A DNA stretch of 64,000 nt from Alistipes sp. (lineage in GTDB: Bacteria > Bacteroidota > Bacteroidia > Bacteroidales > Rikenellaceae), in NCBI GenBank assembly GCA_017547175.1, contig JAFYQI010000003.1, forward strand, positions 35,771 through 99,770. The letters run 5' to 3'. Each line of letters starts with the position of its first letter. Within the stretch, counting starts at the first letter, position 1. Of the stretch, positions 16,373 to 25,852 are shown in pieces. Made by a program: the position numbers and the translations under genes. Below the pieces are notes generated by a model that did not search any database, was not told the DNA's origin, and saw only the letters and a program-made list of their open reading frames with translations.

Positions 16373-18025
16373 CTACTTAATACGGTCAACCGTATTCATC
16401 GGGTTGGGGTTATTCATACCCTCCAAAGCCGGATTGCTACGAGCCTCCGTATAGGGAATTACAAGGTTCCACCAAGGAGCTACGCCGTCCAGCTCATAAC
16501 GAGCATCATCAATATAGCAGTTCGTGTTAGCCTTGTGGATACCCAGGCCCAGACGCTTGCAATACCAGAAGGGAATACCCTCGCCCCAGAACTCGATACG
16601 AGCCTGCTTTGCAACCTCCTTCTGGAAGAACTCAAATGAAAGTGCCGTGTAATCATATGAAGGCTGACGATACGAGGTCATGAACGACTTCAGAGCCTGA
16701 GTACCGCTCGAGAGGTCTGCAGCACCAAGTGCCTCAGCCTCAATCAAGTACATCTCCTCCACACGCATCATGGGAACATCCACAGCATTTGCCGTTGCGA
16801 AGTCTGCGATCTCACCATTTCTCGGACGGAACTTCAGCGAACCGTACTCCTTCGTCTTCGACGTACCTTTATAGGTAGCCGTCAACCACTCTTTACCATC
16901 TGCACGGCAGCTCTTATAGTTATAGTAATCAAAGAAGGCGGGATCAAGCCACGAGTGCTTACGGAAGTCGTCATCAGCAATCTGATTGTAGAGGTTCGAA
17001 ACAATCGAACGACCCGCTGCATTACCATAAACTGCGTAGTTCTGCTCAATCGACATGTGTGCGATGAACGATACAATGTTCGAAACCTGGTCAGCCGTCT
17101 GGCTCAAGCCCCACATCCAAGCATTGTTCGACGTAGCCGAGTTAAAACCGTTCAGAGGATCCTCCCACTGATCCTGCGTCAGCGGCGTGCAACCCGAAGC
17201 CGTGATAGCCTTGCGAGCATAGATGGCAGCCTGTGCGTATGCACCCTCAACACCTGCCGTACCACGCTCCAGATAAGCACGAGCCTTGATACCGTAAACT
17301 ACAGCCTGCGAAGGCATAGCGATCGTCGTCGGGGTGTAACCCTCCAAGAGAACCTCAGCACGATCCAGATCAGCAAAAATTACCTGATCATAAATATCGG
17401 CAACCGTAGCGCGGGGGTTCGAAGCTGCCTGCTCGGGCGTCGTAGCCTCCGTAACGATTACGTTACCCAAGCCCACAATCTTCTCGGGAATCTCATAATC
17501 GTGGACGCGCGAATCGGTCGTCTTCTTAGCCTCAAACAGACGAACCAAATCAAGGTAGTACTGCGCACGATAGGTCAGCGCAATACCCAAGAAGGCACGC
17601 TGATCAGCCGACAGATCCTCCTCAGCGGTCGAGGCCAGCGACGAAATCACATCGTTACAGGTCTTGATCCAACCATAATAGTTGTACCAGAACTGATATA
17701 CAGGAACATAATCTTCCGACATCGAATATACCTGATCCCAGAAATAGAACCAGTTATAGCCATCCTCGCCACCAATTACCAAGTCACCCGAAAGGTGCGT
17801 AAGCGAAATCAGAACCGAAGGATAACCGAAATCCCAGTGCTGGCTATAGTTAGCCATGACCTGAATCATACCGGTCGGGATCGAGTTTACCATAGCCTCC
17901 AAAGCGACTGAAGACTGAGCGACCTGATCAGAGGTAGCAATGTTGGTCGGGAAGGTCTCCTCGATACAGCTGTTCAGCATCAAAGGTGCAGCAACAGCCA
18001 AAATTGCTTTATATAATGTTTTCAT
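16373..18025 (-). CDS. SusD/RagB-family nutrient-binding lipoprotein
   Basis: SusD-like proteins form the lid on the TonB-dependent SusC transporter at the cell surface. The 550-residue protein has a lipoprotein signal (AVAAPLMLNSCIEE, Cys20). The N-terminal TPR-like half includes YRAQYYLDLVRLFEAKKTTD and ADIYDQVIFADLDRAEVLLE; the C-terminal half ends in the SusD motif region with WGEGIPFWYCKRLGLGIHKA and VIPYTEARSNPALEGMNNPN. All regular family features are present and length is normal. It follows the SusC gene by 27 bases. The substrate cannot be read from the sequence, and no polysaccharide-degrading gene is adjacent. Confidence 0.95.
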   Translation of the reverse strand: MKTLYKAILAVAAPLMLNSCIEETFPTNIATSDQVAQSSVALEAMVNSIPTGMIQVMANYSQHWDFGYPSVLISLTHLSGDLVIGGEDGYNWFYFWDQVYSMSEDYVPVYQFWYNYYGWIKTCNDVISSLASTAEEDLSADQRAFLGIALTYRAQYYLDLVRLFEAKKTTDSRVHDYEIPEKIVGLGNVIVTEATTPEQAASNPRATVADIYDQVIFADLDRAEVLLEGYTPTTIAMPSQAVVYGIKARAYLERGTAGVEGAYAQAAIYARKAITASGCTPLTQDQWEDPLNGFNSATSNNAWMWGLSQTADQVSNIVSFIAHMSIEQNYAVYGNAAGRSIVSNLYNQIADDDFRKHSWLDPAFFDYYNYKSCRADGKEWLTATYKGTSKTKEYGSLKFRPRNGEIADFATANAVDVPMMRVEEMYLIEAEALGAADLSSGTQALKSFMTSYRQPSYDYTALSFEFFQKEVAKQARIEFWGEGIPFWYCKRLGLGIHKANTNCYIDDARYELDGVAPWWNLVIPYTEARSNPALEGMNNPNPMNTVDRIK

Positions 18026-18052
18026 GTTGTTGTACTCCTTACGTGTTAAACA

Positions 18053-21000
18053 TTAGAACTGGAGATTGACACCACCCGAGATGGTGCGGATCGGCGAATA
18101 GTTCGTGTAGTTCGTCGAACCAGCCACATCATAACGAGGATCAAAACCCTTACGCTTCGACCAGTAGCCTACGTTATCGCATGCAAGATAGATGCGCATA
18201 CGGCTAACACCGATCTTCGACATCCACTTCTTGGGCAACGTATAACCTACCGTGATATTCGATACGCTGAGGTACGAAGCATCTACGAGGAAGCGATCCG
18301 ACGTGGCAGCCGTGTAGCTATCACCATGCTGCAGACGCGGAATGTTCGAATCAGGATTCTCCGGCGTCCATGCATTCAAAATATCGCGGTGATAAGCCGA
18401 ACCGGTCATCGAACCCGTCGTCGAGCCCATACCAGAAGCATAACCCGAGTCATACGACTTACCGCCGATCTGATAAGCGAAGGCAGCCGACAGATCTACA
18501 CCATAGAAGCTAAGCGACGTCGTAAAACCACCGAAGAGGTCGGGGAGCGAAGTCTCGCCGAGGTAGTCCGTAGCCTTCTGGTAGTCCTTCGTAGCCTCGC
18601 GCTCGATATGGGTCTCATAGATCGGAGCACCGCTCTCATCTACAGCAGGCTTACCATCATCGCCAACTTTCTGGATCGGATTTCCTTCAACGTCCAACGT
18701 CGGCTTCTCAACATCCATCCACCACATCGACTCACCAGTCTCCTTATCTACACCGGCAAACTGGGGCATATACCACGTATAGTACGAAAGGCCCTCACCA
18801 ACGAAACGGCTACCGTTGATATAACCCTCGTAACCCTCTACAGTCGTGGTCTTCTTCGTAGGATCAAGATAGGTAATCTTATTCTTGTAGTGCGACATAT
18901 TCAGCGTCACATCCCAACGGAAGTTCTTCGTCGCGATCGGCGTAGCGTGCAGATCAATCTCAAAACCTGCATTACGCATATCACCAACGTTAGCATAGTA
19001 ACCGGTGTAACCCGACGAAGGTGCTACCGAGAACCAGAACAACATATCCGTAGTCGTACGGTTGAAGTACTCTACCGTACCACCGAGACGACCTTTGAAG
19101 AACTCGAAATCAGCACCAATGTTAACATTCGTGTTGGTCTCCCAGGTGATATCCTTGTTACCCTTTGCGCCGAACACTACAGCCAACTGACCGCTCGAGC
19201 TCTGCACCGAATACTGGTCTACATAGAGGTAGCTATCAATACCGTCGTTACCCTGCTGACCGTACGAAGCCTTAACCTTCAGCATATCAACCCAATCAGC
19301 ATTGAACCACGACTCACGGTTCAATACCCATGCAGCCGAAGCCGACCAGAAGTTACCCCAGCGGTTATCGGGGTGGAACTTCGACGAAGCGTCACGACGG
19401 AACGAACCCGACACATAGACACGCTCATCAAAGTTATACTCGGCACGCGAGAAGTAACCCTCGTTGTTGTAGCGCGAATCCGACGAAGCCGAGCTCTGAC
19501 CATCTACAACAGCACCATTCAGCTCAGGGTTAGAAGACGAGAAGAGGTTCGTCTTGCTACCCGACAGCGAGTAACCAAAGCGCTTGTAGAACTCGTGACC
19601 AACCATTACGCTCAGATTGTGAACGTCATCGAAGGTATGCGTGTAGTTCAACAGCTGCTGCGAGTTGATCTCAAACTTGCGGCCGTGATTTACATACACA
19701 TAACCACCACTCTCAGCCCACTGACCATAGTAGGGGTTAAGCATACGGTTCGTACGATACTCGTCGAGCGTTGCACCGAAGTTTACCGTAGCCTTCAAAT
19801 CCTTATAGATCTGGAAGTCAGCGAAAGCCGTACCCGTGAACGAGTTACCGTTGATGCGGTTCTGGTCGAGCTGAACAGCAGCCAATGCATTCGAGTTCGA
19901 GAAGTTCGGACGACCCAGGTTAGCATTCACACCGTTACCATAGTCATACATCTTGAGACCATTCTGGTCATACATGATGTTACCCTCACCGTCACGTACA
20001 TAAACGGGATAAATCGGGGCCATGGTGTTAGCGAAAGCGAAGACATTAGCCGTACCGTTCGAAGCCGACTCATCCGACAAGTACGAGGTCTCATAGTGCG
20101 AGAAAGCGGCGTTCATACCAACCTTCATCCACTTCTTAGCCTGATAGTCAGCCTTCAGACGAGCCGAGTAGCGCTGGAAACGCGAGTTTTCTACGATACC
20201 GCTGTTGTCCAAATAACCCATCGAAGCGTAGAAGTTAGCCTGATCGTTCGAAGCAGCAACATTCACGTTGTACTCCTGACGCAGCGTCGTCTTGTAAGCC
20301 TCATCAATCCAGTTGTCGGGCTGCAACCAATAGTCCTGACCCTTGTAGGTTACCTTACGACCCTCGGTAGCGTTGGGGTTGAACTTACCGTTCGTACCAA
20401 TCAGATACTGACCCTCGGGCACGGTGTAAGTGATATAACCCAGACCACCAGAGCCCGTTACACCCAGCTGATTGTTAGCTCGAACGTGAGCAGCAGCAGC
20501 AGACTCGCCATTATCCACATACGAACGATAGAGCGAACCATACTGTACCTCATAGTACTCACGCGGATCCTCAATGTAATCATAGAGCTTCGTAGCGCGA
20601 CTATTCACACCCCACTTAGCATCAAACGAAACCGTAGCCTCACCAACCTTGGCCTTCTTGGTCGTAACCATAATCACACCGTTAGCACCACGCGCACCAT
20701 ACAGAGCCGTCGAAGCAGCATCCTTCAATACGGTCAGCGACGCGATATCTGCGGGATTAATCAGATTCAGGTCACCATCGTAAGGAACACCATCCACGAC
20801 ATAGAGAGGCTCCGTACCTGCCGAAATCGACGAGATACCACGGATCGTAATCGTAGGAGTAGCCGTCGGGTTACCCGAAGCGCTCGTCACCTGCACACCG
20901 GCAGCTGCACCGGCCAAAGCCTGCGCTACGTTCGAAACCTGACGCTTGGCAATATCCTCCGATTTAACCACCGAAGCCGAACCCGTGAAAGCATCCTTCT

Positions 21001-21337
21001 TCGAAGTACCGAATGCCACAACGATTACGTCGTCGATCGCGTGCGTATCCTCATGCAGCGTGATCGAAACGTTCGTCTTACCGGCAACAGCAACCGTCTC
21101 GGTTACATAACCGATGAACGAAACCTGCAGCGAAGCATTGGCCGGAGCTGAGATCACGAACTCACCGCCCGCGCCCGTCGTCGTACCCACCGACGTACCG
21201 GCTACGATTACCGTAGCACCCGCGATCGGCTGGCCTTCGCCGTCAACAACTGTACCAGAAACCTGCTTGTTTTGAGCAATCGCCATTGCGAATACACTCA
21301 AAACAGCCACTAACGATAGTACAAGTTTTCTTACCAT
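18053..21337 (-). CDS. SusC/RagA-family TonB-dependent outer-membrane transporter
   Basis: The 1094-residue protein has a signal peptide (ending AMAIAQ), an N-terminal carboxypeptidase-like domain (VSGTVVDGEGQPIAGATVIV), a TonB-box region near DAIDDVIVVAFGTSKKDAFT, a plug domain (GVQVTSASGNPTATPTITIR, EPLYVVDGVPYDG, LKDAASTALYGARGANGVIM) and a 22-strand barrel ending in an aromatic residue (GGVNLQF). It imports a glycan or peptide with its SusD partner, powered by TonB-ExbBD. It is the first gene of the operon, and a consensus promoter lies 42 bases upstream. No anti-sigma/sigma or hybrid two-component regulator is adjacent, unlike many polysaccharide loci. Confidence 0.96.
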   Translation of the reverse strand: MVRKLVLSLVAVLSVFAMAIAQNKQVSGTVVDGEGQPIAGATVIVAGTSVGTTTGAGGEFVISAPANASLQVSFIGYVTETVAVAGKTNVSITLHEDTHAIDDVIVVAFGTSKKDAFTGSASVVKSEDIAKRQVSNVAQALAGAAAGVQVTSASGNPTATPTITIRGISSISAGTEPLYVVDGVPYDGDLNLINPADIASLTVLKDAASTALYGARGANGVIMVTTKKAKVGEATVSFDAKWGVNSRATKLYDYIEDPREYYEVQYGSLYRSYVDNGESAAAAHVRANNQLGVTGSGGLGYITYTVPEGQYLIGTNGKFNPNATEGRKVTYKGQDYWLQPDNWIDEAYKTTLRQEYNVNVAASNDQANFYASMGYLDNSGIVENSRFQRYSARLKADYQAKKWMKVGMNAAFSHYETSYLSDESASNGTANVFAFANTMAPIYPVYVRDGEGNIMYDQNGLKMYDYGNGVNANLGRPNFSNSNALAAVQLDQNRINGNSFTGTAFADFQIYKDLKATVNFGATLDEYRTNRMLNPYYGQWAESGGYVYVNHGRKFEINSQQLLNYTHTFDDVHNLSVMVGHEFYKRFGYSLSGSKTNLFSSSNPELNGAVVDGQSSASSDSRYNNEGYFSRAEYNFDERVYVSGSFRRDASSKFHPDNRWGNFWSASAAWVLNRESWFNADWVDMLKVKASYGQQGNDGIDSYLYVDQYSVQSSSGQLAVVFGAKGNKDITWETNTNVNIGADFEFFKGRLGGTVEYFNRTTTDMLFWFSVAPSSGYTGYYANVGDMRNAGFEIDLHATPIATKNFRWDVTLNMSHYKNKITYLDPTKKTTTVEGYEGYINGSRFVGEGLSYYTWYMPQFAGVDKETGESMWWMDVEKPTLDVEGNPIQKVGDDGKPAVDESGAPIYETHIEREATKDYQKATDYLGETSLPDLFGGFTTSLSFYGVDLSAAFAYQIGGKSYDSGYASGMGSTTGSMTGSAYHRDILNAWTPENPDSNIPRLQHGDSYTAATSDRFLVDASYLSVSNITVGYTLPKKWMSKIGVSRMRIYLACDNVGYWSKRKGFDPRYDVAGSTNYTNYSPIRTISGGVNLQF

Positions 21338-21378
21338 AAGCGTTAATTTTAAAGTGTTTTTATAAAAATGTTCACCGA

Positions 21379-21410
21379 CAAAGGTAGGTAATAAAAAAAT
21401 AATTTACAAA
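21379..21410 (-). promoter_or_regulatory. Promoter of the susC operon
   Basis: On the minus strand TTTG (21407-21410) and TACCTTTG (21379-21386) are separated by exactly 20 bases, matching the Bacteroidetes housekeeping consensus. About 40 AT-rich bases separate it from the susC ATG. Confidence 0.8.
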
Positions 21411-21935
21411 ATGATTTCTAAAAAAATTAACTAATATGACATTATAAGGCGAAAAGGGTGTCATTTCATATCGTTTTAATGCTTTCAAGAGCAACGAACT
21501 TACAATTTAAAAGTGTTATTTTCTCATCTATTCGGTCCATTTTAGGGTTAAAGACAGGTTCAAACCCTACAAAACAGAGGAATTCTGACGATTTACATAT
21601 ATATAATATGGAAAATCGACAAAATCACACCTTTTATCCTGATTTCAGGCTCGTATCGGCTTTTAAACGATAGCCTGATTGTTCAAAAAAAGGAGATTGC
21701 ACATAAAAAAGTAAGCAAAAATCGAAAAATTTGCAAACAAATATATTATCACAAAATTGAATATCAGTAATTTATAACACCGTTGACCAATCACAAAAAT
21801 CGTCATTTACCGAATACACTTTAAATTCTTAATTTTTCACACAACTTATTACCAAGTTAGAGCTATACTGACTCGCAATCCTCTGCGGCCATACAACCAC
21901 ATCACAAAGGCATAAAATATGCATTAGCTCCGTAC
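21411..21935. other. AT-rich intergenic stretch upstream of susC
   Basis: About 525 bases, markedly AT-rich compared with the flanking genes. One 71-codon plus-strand frame (21458-21673) has no protein-like composition and is not called. No clear hairpin with T run, repeat or tRNA was seen. The region could carry upstream control sites for susC or for the plus-strand gene at 21936, but nothing specific is recognisable. Confidence 0.4.
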
Positions 21936-22331
21936 ATGAAGCATCTCTTTGCATTATTTTACACGCTGATTCTGTGCCAATTAGCCATTTCTCAAGAGGA
22001 GCGGATCAAGTATACACCCACACCCTTCGATTCTTTGCGCCCCATGGAGTGGCACATTCGCTATGACTCGATCCATAGCCTACACCTACCACTCTTTATC
22101 CCACCGGCCGCACATCCGACTGTCGGCCATATTCGGCTACAACCTATCGTCCCCGGATCATCGATCGTTCGCATCTCCGTAAAGGGGATTCAGACTCGTA
22201 TCTATGTAATAAACAACTCGATACTACAAATAGGGAGCCGTATCAGCATCACCAATGGACAAGCCTGGATATTCGCTCCCTATCCCGCAGGTTATCAAGA
22301 CGCCCGTACCCTCTCGATGCCTTTACCATAA
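21936..22331 (+). CDS. Small secreted protein of unknown function
   Basis: The 131-residue frame starts MKHLFALFYTLILCQLAISQ, a plausible signal peptide cut after the Ser-Gln region. The mature part (about 112 residues) looks beta-rich with alternating hydrophobic residues (SSIVRISVKGIQTRIYVINN, ISITNGQAWIFAPYPAGY). No family is recognised. The frame is isolated: the SusC gene runs the other way and the porin gene begins 135 bases later. No strong promoter or ribosome-binding site was seen, although Bacteroidetes often lack the latter. A real small exported protein is more likely than not, but it could be a decayed gene. Confidence 0.5.
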   Translation: MKHLFALFYTLILCQLAISQEERIKYTPTPFDSLRPMEWHIRYDSIHSLHLPLFIPPAAHPTVGHIRLQPIVPGSSIVRISVKGIQTRIYVINNSILQIGSRISITNGQAWIFAPYPAGYQDARTLSMPLP

Positions 22332-22466
22332 TAAATCGCTTGGACTTTTTCCGAGCCATTTTGGTCTTTTCATCCACCATCTCTCGTTTTAGGTATTTTC
22401 GCGTATTGCGATCCGCAGAAAAATTGCGACCTTTGTGTATCGATATTTTCTCAAAAGATGCATGTT

Positions 22467-23534
22467 ATGAAGAAATTTTTACTCGCACTGTTTCTATTCG
22501 GTACCTTTGGTGTACAGGCTCAAAACCTCACCCAAGAGGAGATGCAGGCGCAGATCGCCTCGCTAACCGAAGAGGTAAATACCCTCCAGCAAAAGAGCAA
22601 CACGTGGGACAAATTCACGCAGGCCATGCCCAAGATTTCGGGCTATGTGATGGGGCGCTATATGTATAATGGCGATGAGTCGACCTTCCGTCTGCGCCGT
22701 GTGCGTGTCTCGGTAGCGGGCGACCTCACGCCGAAGCTCGACTACAAGTTCCAGGCCGAGCTCTCGAGTTTCAAACTGCTGGACGCTTACTTCAACTACA
22801 AGCCCTTCGACCAGCTGAAGATCAAGGCGGGCCAGTTCAAGGTCCCCTTCACGATCGAGAATACGGACTACACCCCCACCAAGATGATCTTGATGGACCA
22901 CCCGATGGTGCTGGATCGTCTGGTAGGCACATCGGAAGAGATTGGCGACACAATGCTTAAAACTGCAGGTCGCGAACTGGGTATCGACCTGCACGGCGCC
23001 TTCTTCGAGGGGATGCTGAAGTACGATGTGGCCGTTTTCAACGGTGCCGGCCTCAACGTGACCGACAACAACAAGTCGAAAGACGTGGTAGCCCGCCTGA
23101 TGCTGACCCCCGTGAAGGGACTGACTATCTCGGGATCGTACTATTGGGGCGAATTTGGCGATATGTATTATGCGCGTGAGCGCTTCGCCGTGGGTGCAGT
23201 CTATGACTGCAAGCACTTCCTCGTACGTGCCGAGTACATCGGTGCCAAGACCGGATTGGAGGGTCAATATGACGTAATCAATGTAGACCAGGAGGGTTGG
23301 TATGCCCTGGCCGGTTGGCGCATCAACGAGAAGTGGATGATGGCAGCCCGTTACGACACTTTCACGGAGGATACCGAAGCCCGTTCGGCCACCGAGCAGG
23401 TCAACTACACCTTTGGTGTGGCCTGGAAGCCCTACAAGTTCATCCGTCTGCAGGCCAACTACGTACACGAAGACCGCATGCAGGGCTTCGGCCACCGCAA
23501 CGTAGGTATGGTACAGGCAACGCTGTCGTTCTAA
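22467..23534 (+). CDS. OprO/OprP-type porin
   Basis: The start at 22467 (MKKFLLALFLFGTFGVQAQN) gives a clean signal peptide; an in-frame ATG 9 bases earlier would lengthen it. A coiled-coil segment (LTQEEMQAQIASLTEEVNTL) follows, as in phosphate-selective porins that trimerise through such a helix. The rest is a barrel with KISGYVMGRYMYNGDESTFR, RLRRVRVSVAGDLTPKLDYK and a C-terminal aromatic (VQATLSF). OprP relatives pass phosphate or polyphosphate; substrate here is unproven. At 355 residues it is shorter than Pseudomonas OprP but normal for Bacteroidetes. It probably forms an operon with the YeiH-type exporter 32 bases downstream. Confidence 0.88.
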   Translation: MKKFLLALFLFGTFGVQAQNLTQEEMQAQIASLTEEVNTLQQKSNTWDKFTQAMPKISGYVMGRYMYNGDESTFRLRRVRVSVAGDLTPKLDYKFQAELSSFKLLDAYFNYKPFDQLKIKAGQFKVPFTIENTDYTPTKMILMDHPMVLDRLVGTSEEIGDTMLKTAGRELGIDLHGAFFEGMLKYDVAVFNGAGLNVTDNNKSKDVVARLMLTPVKGLTISGSYYWGEFGDMYYARERFAVGAVYDCKHFLVRAEYIGAKTGLEGQYDVINVDQEGWYALAGWRINEKWMMAARYDTFTEDTEARSATEQVNYTFGVAWKPYKFIRLQANYVHEDRMQGFGHRNVGMVQATLSF

Positions 23535-23566
23535 TCCAAGAAGAAAAACAAAAAAACGAATAACCC

Positions 23567-24865
23567 ATGAAAAGCTTTTGGAATAAACTCCTTGTTGAGG
23601 ATTGGGTAGTGGTCATACTCTCGATTCCGCTGTTGCTCCTCTGCATCCTGGGCCAATATCTACCCACCATTTCGATCCCCTCGAATCTGCTCGAGGCCGA
23701 TGCGTGGGGTAAGATGGCTATGCTCTTTGCCATCGCCCTCGTAACGCTCTTTGTCGGCAATAAACTCCTAAGCCGTCCGATGAAGGGAATGCTGCTTTCG
23801 TTTATCGTGGTCTTCGCCATTGCTGCCATGGCCATGTGGATCGGCTCGAACAAGTATATCAAGAGCGAGCTGGGTCTGGAGCCGGTATTCTTCTCGGTAA
23901 TTTTCGGTTTGATTATTCGCAACGTATTCCGTGTGCCCGATTGGATGAAGCCCGCCATTCAGGGCGAGTTCTACATCAAGATCGGTGTAGTTTGCCTCGG
24001 TGCCACGATTCTCATTAGCGATGTCATGAAGTCGGGCGTGGCCGGTCTGCTGCAGGCCTGCATCATTGTAACGGTGGTGTGGCTCTTTGCCTACAACCTC
24101 GCCCGTCGCGTCTTCAAAGTGGAGCGTGCTACGGCAATGACCATGTCGAGTGGATTGACCATCTGCGGAGCCTCGGCTGCCATTGCTACGGCCGGTGTAG
24201 CGGGTGCCGACAAGAAGAGCCTCTCGTACATCGTATCGGTAGTGCTCATCATCGCCGTTCCGATGATCTACCTGATGCCCTGGTTGGCCAATATGATTGT
24301 TCCGCTGCTGACCGACAACGTAGAGATCCAGCAGGAGATTACGGGAGCCTGGATTGGCGGTACGGTCGATACGACCAGCGGTGTGGCCGCATCGTCGGAG
24401 ATGGCCGGCGAGTTGGCCAACAGCACGGCTATCGTTGTAAAAGCGACGCAGAACGTACTGATCGGCGTCGTAGCCTTCTTCATTGCCCTCTACCTCTCGA
24501 CGAAGGGTGAGGACGGCAAGGAACAGCGCCCGTCGCTCAAGGTCGTTTGGGATAAGTTCCCGAAGTTCGTGCTGATGTTTGTCGTGGCTTCACTGGTATT
24601 CTCGCTGCTGAAGGAGGCCGACCTCTTGACGCTCAACGCCAAGGGTAAGATCATCGAGACCTCGCTCGCCAAGACCCTCTCGACCCTCTTCTTCTCGCTG
24701 TCGTTTGTCTGCATTGGTCTGGATACGCGCCTCAAGGATATCGTCTCGAAAGAGAATCGCAACGTGCTCTTTGCCTTCCTGACAGCACAGTGTTTCAACA
24801 TCGTGGCTACATTCCTCGTGGCATGGCTCATGTTCGGCATCGTGAAACCAATGTTGTGGGCTTAA
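23567..24865 (+). CDS. YeiH/UPF0324-family putative anion (sulfate) exporter
   Basis: The 432-residue protein is an integral inner-membrane protein with about 11 hydrophobic segments. Family signatures are visible: IKIGVVCLGATILISDVM, TMSSGLTICGASAAIATAGV, WIGGTVDTTSGVAASSEM and FVCIGLDTRLKDI. Members of the family (Cons_hypoth698, YeiH) are annotated as putative sulfate exporters, and some are tied to taurine or sulfolactate breakdown; no sulfonate-degrading gene is present here. It lies 32 bases after a porin gene, which suggests an envelope-spanning route for the same anion. A strong terminator follows. Confidence 0.88.
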   Translation: MKSFWNKLLVEDWVVVILSIPLLLLCILGQYLPTISIPSNLLEADAWGKMAMLFAIALVTLFVGNKLLSRPMKGMLLSFIVVFAIAAMAMWIGSNKYIKSELGLEPVFFSVIFGLIIRNVFRVPDWMKPAIQGEFYIKIGVVCLGATILISDVMKSGVAGLLQACIIVTVVWLFAYNLARRVFKVERATAMTMSSGLTICGASAAIATAGVAGADKKSLSYIVSVVLIIAVPMIYLMPWLANMIVPLLTDNVEIQQEITGAWIGGTVDTTSGVAASSEMAGELANSTAIVVKATQNVLIGVVAFFIALYLSTKGEDGKEQRPSLKVVWDKFPKFVLMFVVASLVFSLLKEADLLTLNAKGKIIETSLAKTLSTLFFSLSFVCIGLDTRLKDIVSKENRNVLFAFLTAQCFNIVATFLVAWLMFGIVKPMLWA

Positions 24866-24882
24866 GCAACAATAAATCTCTC

Positions 24883-24926
24883 AAACGAGGACTGGCACAC
24901 CCTATCGGGAGGTCAGTCCTCGTTTT
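24883..24926 (+). terminator. Terminator after the porin-exporter operon
   Basis: Twelve-base-pair stem AAACGAGGACTG / CAGTCCTCGTTT with a 19-base loop, ending in TTTT. It begins 18 bases past the exporter stop codon. Confidence 0.85.
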
Positions 24927-24974
24927 GTAGGGAGAAAATTGTTATTTTTGTGGTTAGTATCTACCTCACTGATT

Positions 24975-25748
24975 ATGCGACGCACGATTCTCCTTATTTT
25001 ACTACTGTTCCCGATGCTCGGTCTGTGCCAAAGCATACGCATTGTCTGGATCGGCGACTCGATCACCGATGGCGGTTGGGGACGCAGCGGAGGCTCAATG
25101 GCCCCTGCCGAAGAGCGTAACGACCGCGACCAAAACCACCGCTACGGCCACAGCTACATGTTTTTATGCGCCTCCGCGTTGCAAAGCGACCATCCCGAAC
25201 GAGGTTATAGCTGTTTCAACCGAGGGATCAGCGGCTACACGCTACAAGAGCTACACACGCGCTGGAAGCAAGACATCGAGGCGTTGCAGCCCGACGTAAT
25301 CTCTATCCTGATCGGCACCAACGATGTGCATCGCTTCCTGCACCATGCAGATGCGGGATCGACATTCGATCTGATCGCCTGGGAGCAAAGTTACCGAGAG
25401 TATCTCCGCCGCACCCGTGAGGCGCTTCCCGAGGTACACCTGATCCTCTGTACCCCCTTTGTCATGCAGGCAGGCCGATTAGCCGCGACCCCCGACTACC
25501 CGCAACGAGCCGCAACCATTGCGGCTTGCGCCGAGTGCATACGTCACTTGGCAGACGAATTTCAAGCCGAGTTGGTCGATTTCCACGCCCTCTTCTCCCA
25601 ATTGGAGCAGCAACAAGCGGTGCCGGCCGAATATTGGATCTGGGACGGCATCCACCCCACCCCTGCAGCTCACCACCGCATGGCCCGCATGTGGCTCCAC
25701 CAGACCAAACGACAATTGCGCAAATTGTCACGCGAATCTCGCCAATAG
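24975..25748 (+). CDS. Secreted SGNH/GDSL hydrolase
   Basis: A serine esterase of the GDSL type, probably removing acyl groups from polysaccharides or lipids outside the cytoplasm. The start at 24975 gives MRRTILLILLLFPMLGLCQS, a signal peptide; an upstream in-frame Met would spoil it. Block I is IRIVWIGDSITDGGWG (catalytic Ser in GDS), block II a Gly in FNRGISGYTLQEL, block III VISILIGTNDVHRF (Asn) and block V IWDGIHPTPAAHHRM (Asp and His), so the active site is complete. Length 257 residues is normal. It is a single-gene unit flanked by terminators. The substrate is not predictable. Confidence 0.9.
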   Translation: MRRTILLILLLFPMLGLCQSIRIVWIGDSITDGGWGRSGGSMAPAEERNDRDQNHRYGHSYMFLCASALQSDHPERGYSCFNRGISGYTLQELHTRWKQDIEALQPDVISILIGTNDVHRFLHHADAGSTFDLIAWEQSYREYLRRTREALPEVHLILCTPFVMQAGRLAATPDYPQRAATIAACAECIRHLADEFQAELVDFHALFSQLEQQQAVPAEYWIWDGIHPTPAAHHRMARMWLHQTKRQLRKLSRESRQ

Positions 25749-25780
25749 CCTCGACTGCTACACAACGGCAACAAAAACAA

Positions 25781-25818
25781 AGGTGGCCAAAGGAGTTTTC
25801 ATCTCCTTGGCCACCTTA
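25781..25818. terminator. Bidirectional terminator between GDSL hydrolase and NSS transporter
   Basis: Stem AGGTGGCCAAAGGAG / CTCCTTGGCCACCT with one bulged base and a short loop, placed between two convergent genes, so it can serve both strands. Confidence 0.8.
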
Positions 25819-25852
25819 TATTATATATATAGGTATTTCGACGTGCACTCGG

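Noticed and set aside
18326..21151. A 941-codon plus-strand open frame opposite the SusC gene
   Set aside because: It is the mirror of the SusC codon pattern; the SusC reading has a signal peptide, plug and barrel motifs, while the mirror has none. Other long antisense frames (for example 1863-3539 and 27599-28957) have the same cause.
21458..21673. A 71-codon plus-strand frame
   Set aside because: No signal, domain, promoter or protein-like composition; it lies in AT-rich intergenic DNA.
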